Source of the DNA: Gammaproteobacteria bacterium
GTDB lineage: Bacteria; Pseudomonadota; Gammaproteobacteria; Pseudomonadales; Azotimanducaceae
Assembly (NCBI GenBank): GCA_028821515.1
Contig: JAPPGA010000016.1
Span: forward strand, 1 to 64,000
Direction: 5' to 3'
Length of the DNA stretch: 64,000 nucleotides
Shown here: in pieces, positions 59,092 to 64,000 of the stretch
Layout: each line of letters starts with the position of its first letter
How positions within the stretch are numbered: the first letter of the stretch is position 1
Notes under the pieces: generated by a model
Database searches by the model: none
Told to the model about the DNA's origin: nothing
The model's input: the letters and a program-made list of their open reading frames with translations, nothing else
Position numbers and translations under genes: made by a program

Positions 59092-60689
59092 CCCGGCCGA
59101 TCTATCTGGATGCGCTCGGGAAGTTTGGAGCCCTTGGCACTGCCGTCGTCCTGCTCGCCGCCTGTGCGGTCCTGTCGCCACGTACCGATCCCCGCATTCC
59201 AGAGGCGCAGACCGTTGCGGAAAGGGACATTGAGGCGAGTTACGTCACGCCGTCGCGTCCGCTGGTCCTCCTGCATGATGATCCCTACGTCGACTCCGAC
59301 CGCGTCGCGTACGCGGGTTCGGCGTGGCTGCACGAAGCTGTGGAGATCAGGGTTTCGGGGCTGCCGTTCGACCTCTGTCTCGCAAAGGCCATCGAGCAAC
59401 TGGAGGACGCCCCGTCGGTAGTTTTCGCCCATGATGTCGCCCAGCGCGATTTGCCGGTGACGCTGGACCATGAGGGAGTCTTTCGGGATTTTCTCAACCT
59501 GCTCGCCGAAGCGAGTGGCCTGGGTTGGGAAGAGAAGTCGGGCGCTCTGCACTGGATGGCGGAAGTCGCGCGCACGTTTGAGATTCACCGTGTGCCCGGT
59601 GACCTGTCCTGGTCCATGTCCACGGTCGAATCGGATCGCTCCGCGACCGTGCAGGCTGGCGGGGGCGGGGGTGGAGGGTCATCGGGCGGCGTCCGGGCAA
59701 CGCCCCAGACTGGCAGCGAGATCACTCTCAACAGCAATGCGAGTTTCTGGCAAGGCCTGGAGGAGACGCTGATCCGTCTGCTGGGTGCTGAAAACCCGGC
59801 GCCGATTATCGATCGAAGTACCGGCACCGTTGTCGTCCGGGGTCCCGCCGGCCGCGTGCGCGAGGCGGGAGGTTACATCGGTGCGATGAATCACTGGCTT
59901 GCCCGTCAGGTCCTGCTCGAAATACAGCTGGTCACGGTCACGTTGTCGGACAGCCAGAGCACCGGGATCGACTGGCAGCTGGTCTACCAGGCGGTAACCG
60001 ACCAAGGAAGCCCAGAGAGGCCGGGGTCGGTGGAGCCCGCTGGCCGTAGCGGTTTCGCGGACGCGCTGGCGCGGGCTTCTGGCATGGACGCGGCTTCCGT
60101 CGGTATCGAGTTGGGCGATGGTCATGCGTTCCATGGCACGGAGGTGGTTCTTCGCGCGCTGGCGGCCCAGGGGGAGACGAGTTTGCGAAACTCGCCGAGG
60201 GTCGTCGCGTTGAACGGTCAGGCTGCGCACATGCAGGTGCTAAACGACAGGGGCATCCTGGCCGGGGTGGACGTCACCACGCGGGAAACGGTCGCGGTCG
60301 TGACGGAAGTGGATCTGCAGCCCGGCGTCGTCTCGACAGGCATGTCGCTCACGATCGTGCCGAAGATCGTCGGTGACAGGGTCTTCCTGCATGCTGCCAT
60401 CTCGGTGAGCGACCTCGTCAGCTTGGAGTCGGCGGGGAGCGGCGACCAGTCCATTCAACTCCCGACGGTGGAACGCAGCCAATTCTTTCAGAGCGCCCGG
60501 CTGCGCAGCGGTGAAACGCTGGCCCTCGGCGGGCTGTTGGCACGCCGCGGGGCCACGGACTCTCGAGGCATCGTTCGATGGCCATGGCTGACCGCCAAAA
60601 GCAGCGAATACAGCAGCACAGAGACCGTGCTGCTCATTACCCCCACACTACTGGACCGACCTGCGCCCGACGAAGACTTGCTGTTGTGA
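59067..60689 (+). CDS. PilN-type type IVb pilus secretin lipoprotein
   Basis: This 540-residue outer-membrane secretin of the R64 PilN/BfpB type is a lipoprotein with lipobox LLAACAV (Cys33). It has an N-terminal N0/N1-like region (GTVVVRGPAGRVREAGGY), the secretin gate region ending QLPTVERSQFFQSARLRSGETLALGGLLARR and LLITPTLLDRP. A glycine-rich linker (AGGGGGGGSSGG) separates domains. It forms the channel through which the pilus passes. It overlaps the preceding prepilin gene by 25 bases. Confidence 0.91.
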   Translation: MRQIEQTIARPIYLDALGKFGALGTAVVLLAACAVLSPRTDPRIPEAQTVAERDIEASYVTPSRPLVLLHDDPYVDSDRVAYAGSAWLHEAVEIRVSGLPFDLCLAKAIEQLEDAPSVVFAHDVAQRDLPVTLDHEGVFRDFLNLLAEASGLGWEEKSGALHWMAEVARTFEIHRVPGDLSWSMSTVESDRSATVQAGGGGGGGSSGGVRATPQTGSEITLNSNASFWQGLEETLIRLLGAENPAPIIDRSTGTVVVRGPAGRVREAGGYIGAMNHWLARQVLLEIQLVTVTLSDSQSTGIDWQLVYQAVTDQGSPERPGSVEPAGRSGFADALARASGMDAASVGIELGDGHAFHGTEVVLRALAAQGETSLRNSPRVVALNGQAAHMQVLNDRGILAGVDVTTRETVAVVTEVDLQPGVVSTGMSLTIVPKIVGDRVFLHAAISVSDLVSLESAGSGDQSIQLPTVERSQFFQSARLRSGETLALGGLLARRGATDSRGIVRWPWLTAKSSEYSSTETVLLITPTLLDRPAPDEDLLL

Positions 60690-62110
60690 GTCTCGTGATT
60701 GGAAGGGAGAGTTTCGCGCTTCCCGTCGTGCGGGAAACTGCGCAACTCAGCATCGGAATCGAGTCCCTGCGTTCGTCCTCCGCCACCATTGCAGCAACGG
60801 CTAGGCGGCGCGCACGTCTGATGCAGTCGGTATTCGAAGATGACGACCTTTTCGCGTGGTTCGAACCCGCCGGCAACGGGTCCCTGTACTGCGCGTTCGC
60901 GACGGAGCCCGGGTATCTGCTCGGCGAGAACGTCAGGAATTGGCTGCGGGAAGAAGTACACGCGCGCGACTTCGTGTACTGCGAAAGGATGGGCAACGAG
61001 CGGGCCGTCGTCCTGGTGATCGACGGACACGTCATCAAAGATGCCCTTGTGAGCGGATATGAACTGAATGTCGAACTGCGCCATGCTCTCACCCGACTGG
61101 ATGCAGTTGCTCCTGGCGTCTATACCGTGTTTTTTCACGGCATCGAGGTTCAGGACCTGGAACTGCCAGACCGTTCCCGCGCGGTACCTCTTGAAGACTC
61201 CGTGCTCGACTGGATGGAGGACGCGCCGGAGCCGCTCCCGGAACTCAGTCCCACCAACCGGGCGATCCGTGCCATAGATGTGGTCGCCAAGCGCCTTCGA
61301 CAACTCCGGATAGTGCGCACTGTCAGTTTGTCAGTGGGATCCCTGGTGGTAGCGGCTGCCGGGGTCTACTGGTGGCAGAATCGCGTACCGCCACCGCCGC
61401 CCGAGGACGCACCACCTCCGCCGCTCCCGATCGAACAGCTGAATGCGGAGTACAGCGATCTGTTGGGTACGCCAGACCCCGGCGAACTCATCCCGGCTAT
61501 GCATCGCGCCTATCGGCTGTTTCTGAGCGATACCCTGTTTGGCGAGTTGCTGTCCGTCAGGAAGCTGCAATGGACCCGGACCGATGGCGATCGACTCACC
61601 ATCGAGACATCCTTGCCGCCGGAAGTCCTGGGAGGACCCCGCTCCGGGCCTCGGGACGCCCTGTTGGACCAGATGCGCCGCCGCGCGGGGGTGCAAGGAT
61701 GGCGCATCGTATTTTCGGGTCTGGACGCGACCTTCTCGCTGCCTGTCGACGCCTCGAACCGGGTCGACGAACTGCGCCTGCCGCAACCTTTGGCCGAAGG
61801 CAATCCCTGGCACCGGAAACGGTTGGGCGGGGAGCTCGAGGCGCTCGGCACCGTGACGGTCAGTCCCGGGCCGCTGAACCAGGTCTACCGGGGCTTTTCG
61901 ACGCTGTTGGAATTGCAGGGCGTCGAATGGTCCACGGGAGGTACGGCGGCATGGCTTGGTGACCGGCTTGCGGGCGGTCCCCTCGTATTGGAGTCAGTGG
62001 AGTTCGAATCCGGGCGAGGCGCTGCCATGGATGGTCGAATCCAGTTCACCACGCTGTGGTGCGTGACCGAGAATGCTTCGGCACGCCGTTGCTTGCACGA
62101 GAGCGCGTAG
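60686..62110 (+). CDS. PilO-type type IVb pilus accessory protein
   Basis: This 474-residue protein of the R64 PilO type has an N-terminal cytoplasmic domain (FALPVVRETAQLSIGIESL), one membrane helix near residues 220-235 (TVSLSVGSLVVAAAGVYWW), a proline run (PPPPPEDAPPPPLP) and a periplasmic domain. GTG 60686 overlaps the secretin stop as GTGA. The longer track start is inside the secretin gene. It probably links the cytoplasmic and periplasmic parts of the machine. Confidence 0.82.
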   Translation: MSLVIGRESFALPVVRETAQLSIGIESLRSSSATIAATARRRARLMQSVFEDDDLFAWFEPAGNGSLYCAFATEPGYLLGENVRNWLREEVHARDFVYCERMGNERAVVLVIDGHVIKDALVSGYELNVELRHALTRLDAVAPGVYTVFFHGIEVQDLELPDRSRAVPLEDSVLDWMEDAPEPLPELSPTNRAIRAIDVVAKRLRQLRIVRTVSLSVGSLVVAAAGVYWWQNRVPPPPPEDAPPPPLPIEQLNAEYSDLLGTPDPGELIPAMHRAYRLFLSDTLFGELLSVRKLQWTRTDGDRLTIETSLPPEVLGGPRSGPRDALLDQMRRRAGVQGWRIVFSGLDATFSLPVDASNRVDELRLPQPLAEGNPWHRKRLGGELEALGTVTVSPGPLNQVYRGFSTLLELQGVEWSTGGTAAWLGDRLAGGPLVLESVEFESGRGAAMDGRIQFTTLWCVTENASARRCLHESA

Positions 62111-62182
62111 CCCTTCGATCCGAGGGACAGCGCTGGCTGACTTGCGGCGGCAGGGCGACGAAGACGGCCCTGAGGACTCGAA

Positions 62183-62728
62183 TCAGCGCGACAGGTCGGC
62201 TGCTTCCGTGTTGACGGTTACCGGTAGGGATATGGACCCATCGGAATCGTCGGGCGCCGGACCTTCGTAAGCCACTGTCATCGGGGTTTCGGTGCCGGCA
62301 TCAACGAGATTGGATTCGACAGGTGCGGGTTCGCCCACTGCTGATTGCCGGGCGTCTTGGTTGCCCACGGAGCCGGGGAGTTCGACATCGACGCGTGGCG
62401 GCGGTGTATTGACCACTACTACGCGGTTGCCGCGGTAGAGGTCGGCGACGAACTGACCCCTGTACATCGCAAGAAGTGATTCGAGCGCGCCTTCAAGCGA
62501 GTCGTTTGAAATGGTGAATGCATGGGAAACCATCCGGTCTTCGCCGGCGCTCCAGACCAGGGACCATCCGTGGGAGTCCACGAGTTCCCGCACGCTCGCT
62601 GACAGGTAGCCCTCGCGAACCTCGAAATCGACCGATTCGGCGGAGGCGGCCGATGCCGCCATGACAAGTGCCAATGCGGCGACGGCGCGTGCGGTCGGCG
62701 GGCGTGACCGGGAAAGCGGGAGAGGCAT
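62183..62728 (-). CDS. PilL/TcpQ-like exported protein
   Basis: This 181-residue exported protein has a signal peptide ending ASAASA and a domain VDFEVREGYLSASVRELVDSHGWSLVWSAGEDR typical of TcpQ/PilL C-terminal domains that dock on the secretin. An acidic, proline-rich tail follows. ATG 62728 puts the signal first; the track start is not supported. It is convergent with the pilus operon, unlike the leading pilL position in R64, so it may be separately controlled. Confidence 0.75.
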   Translation of the reverse strand: MPLPLSRSRPPTARAVAALALVMAASAASAESVDFEVREGYLSASVRELVDSHGWSLVWSAGEDRMVSHAFTISNDSLEGALESLLAMYRGQFVADLYRGNRVVVVNTPPPRVDVELPGSVGNQDARQSAVGEPAPVESNLVDAGTETPMTVAYEGPAPDDSDGSISLPVTVNTEAADLSR

Positions 62729-62837
62729 CAGGCATGGCTCCGGTAAGGGACGACGTAACTCTAGCAGATGGGGAGAGATGCCGTTGCGGACGAACGCAGT
62801 CGTCACGTGTGGCTTGCGGTCTGGTCTCCTGTCGTCG

Positions 62838-62880
62838 AAAAAAACACTCCCGCCCCTCGATCCTGCGAGGGGTCGGGAGT
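62838..62880 (-). terminator. strong intrinsic terminator
   Basis: ACTCCCG-CCCCTCG and CGAGGGG-T-CGGGAGT form a 14-bp stem with one bulged T and a six-base loop. Read leftwards it is followed by GTTTTTTTC. It lies downstream of the small membrane-protein gene and before the PilL-like gene, which should therefore have its own promoter. Confidence 0.85.
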
Positions 62881-62984
62881 TGAATGTCAGTCTTTCCGCC
62901 CGATGGGCGAACCCGCCGGAGCGCTTGGCTACCGGCGCTGACGCGGGCTGTCGGGGGCGGCTGCCGAAGCTGCCGCCCTCCCGT

Positions 62985-63323
62985 TCACTCGGAGTCGTCC
63001 GAAGCCGTTAGCTGGTTGTATATCCCCATACCGACGGATGCCGCCGCGCCTGACAGGAGCGCGATCACCAAGGCGTCGAGTATGCCGTCCAGATATCCAC
63101 CGATGTATTGGACATTGTCCAGAACATCGCCATTCCCGGCCATAGCGGCCGCGACGGCGGCTACGAGGGCCGCAGTCGGATGCCCGTCATCGTTCATCAC
63201 GGCCGCCACGATTCCGAGGACGACCAGTGCTAACGGCAGGATGCCCGCTGGCATTTGGTCTCCGGCTAACCCTTGGACGAGTGCCGCAAGGACGATCAGG
63301 CCAAGCACTATCTTATTTGGCAT
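62985..63323 (-). CDS. unrecognised small three-helix membrane protein
   Basis: This 112-residue protein has three hydrophobic segments: KIVLGLIVLAALVQGLAG, ILPLALVVLGIVAAVM and LDALVIALLSGAAASVGM. Between them is a short acidic stretch NDDGHPT. ATG has a good GGGGAGG at a five-base spacing and the gene is followed by a strong terminator. I do not recognise the family. The gene is real on coding potential, ribosome-binding site and terminator, but its function is unknown. Confidence 0.7.
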   Translation of the reverse strand: MPNKIVLGLIVLAALVQGLAGDQMPAGILPLALVVLGIVAAVMNDDGHPTAALVAAVAAAMAGNGDVLDNVQYIGGYLDGILDALVIALLSGAAASVGMGIYNQLTASDDSE

Positions 63324-63346
63324 TTTGCCTCCCCTTTTTGGTTTTT

Positions 63347-63405
63347 CTCTTCACCATCTGCAGGCCCCTTCCCCAAGGGGACCTGGGCCGACGCCAGGTG
63401 AAGAG
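63347..63405 (-). promoter_or_regulatory. structured leader upstream of the small membrane protein
   Basis: CTCTTCACC and GGTGAAGAG (63397-63405 and 63347-63355) form a 9-bp stem on the minus strand enclosing a second hairpin CAGGTCCCCTT-GGGG-AAGGGGCCTG. A TATATG -10 (63409-63414) would start transcription at the first stem. The leader ends about 23 bases before the ATG. No U-run follows, so it is not an intrinsic terminator. Confidence 0.5.
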
Positions 63406-63486
63406 TCACATATACCACCTTTGGCCGGGTTGTAACAGTGCATTAGTGCAGAAAAATCTCCACCGCTCGCGTGCGAAAGGACCGGC

Positions 63487-63505
63487 GCATCCCCCTAGGG
63501 GATGC
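63487..63505. terminator. hairpin between the two unknown membrane-protein genes
   Basis: GCATCCCC and GGGGATGC pair over 8 bp with a CTA loop, ten bases past the stop of the gene at 63515. Only a weak T-rich run follows on the minus strand, so it may be a Rho-dependent end or an RNA-stabilising hairpin. Confidence 0.4.
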
Positions 63506-63514
63506 CCAGGACGG

Positions 63515-63907
63515 CTACCCGTCCTTGTCCAACGCCGCCACCGCCCGGAACCAGCGGTGTGCCTGCGGGAGGCAAAGGAGCGCCAGCGCGCTGGCCTGCA
63601 GCACCCTGCAAAGGACTTCCCACGGGGCAAGTTCTGCGATCGCTTCCAGGGGCGACACCGCGTTCGCGAAGCCCCAGAGCGTCACGAGCAGGATGGCGAC
63701 GATGGCGTACCGGACCCAGCCGGCGCCCCTGAACGTCACGTAGGCGAGCACCGTCCACAGCATGATGAAGAAGACCTGGCCACCGTTGCTGACGACCTGT
63801 TCGGGCCAGGCAATCCAGACCACGAGCAGGACTACGGCCGATGCGAACAGCGCCCCCGCTGCTATTGAAATTACCCTCGGACGGGCGGGTAGCCTGACTT
63901 CAGTCAC
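63515..63907 (-). CDS. unrecognised four-helix membrane protein
   Basis: This 130-residue protein has about four hydrophobic segments: ISIAAGALFASAVVLLVVWIAW, QVFFIMLWTVLAYVTF, RYAIVAILLVTLWGFA and VLCRVLQASALALLCLP. No family is recognised. It shares the minus strand with the small membrane protein and precedes it by 191 bases. The function is unknown; an integral inner-membrane location is inferred. Confidence 0.6.
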   Translation of the reverse strand: MTEVRLPARPRVISIAAGALFASAVVLLVVWIAWPEQVVSNGGQVFFIMLWTVLAYVTFRGAGWVRYAIVAILLVTLWGFANAVSPLEAIAELAPWEVLCRVLQASALALLCLPQAHRWFRAVAALDKDG

Positions 63908-64000
63908 TGCCGTCCTGAATCAAGAACCTTGACCGTGCATGATCGTAACGCGACTCCCCCTATTGGACCACTGCGGCGCGGTCAATCCCTGCGGGGCGTT

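Overview
The window looks like a GC-rich chromosomal segment of a gammaproteobacterium, probably an environmental or uncultured lineage. The evidence is gene order. hslV-hslU-DUF971-ubiE-ubiB-tatABC, ybbA/ybbP divergent from tesA, ccmABCDEFGHI, and smc-zipA-ligA are all arrangements typical of Gammaproteobacteria, and zipA is essentially confined to that class. I saw no rRNA, tRNA, CRISPR array, prophage or intact insertion sequence.

Bases 1-9300 run leftwards. They carry the Sec-independent export genes (tatABC), ubiquinone synthesis (ubiE, ubiB, with no ubiJ between them), the HslUV protease, a SPOR-domain cell-envelope protein and the restart helicase priA. Bases 9400-20800 run mostly rightwards. 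They hold a BolA-like protein, the tesA/ybbA/ybbP module and a complete System I cytochrome c maturation operon with start/stop overlaps throughout. Bases 21000-31000 carry smc, zipA, ligA, a lytic-transglycosylase-like lipoprotein and dinG (chromosome maintenance and division). Bases 31000-36100 carry a MATE transporter, a small NAD(P)-binding protein, uvrB and a nucleoside hydrolase.

Bases 36300-53000 are an accessory metabolic region. It has a MaoC-like protein, an alpha/beta hydrolase, a LitR/CarH-like MerR regulator surrounded by TGTACA sites, an acyl-CoA ligase, a sulfatase, two related serine hydrolases (one with a 3' frameshift), a DUF4097-like repeat protein, a nitroreductase, a VOC protein, an enolase-superfamily enzyme and an EamA transporter. 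The housekeeping genes yceH and typA are interspersed. Between the alpha/beta hydrolase and the MerR gene lies a strong candidate for an undescribed small RNA. It can fold as a three-way junction, has C-rich anti-Shine-Dalgarno-like loop sequences and a U-rich 3' end, and has TGTACA sites over its predicted promoter.

Bases 53000-62700 form a type IVb (R64 thin-pilus-like) pilus locus in the order PilP, PilQ ATPase, PilR, PilS prepilin, two further large prepilins (one with calcium-binding-type repeats), PilN secretin lipoprotein and PilO, followed by a convergent PilL/TcpQ-like gene. At 62800-63900 are two unrecognised membrane proteins on the minus strand. One has a strong downstream terminator and a structured leader. 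Several short dispersed repeats occupy the intergenic gaps.

All calls come from reading the sequence and the supplied ORF translations. No database search was run.
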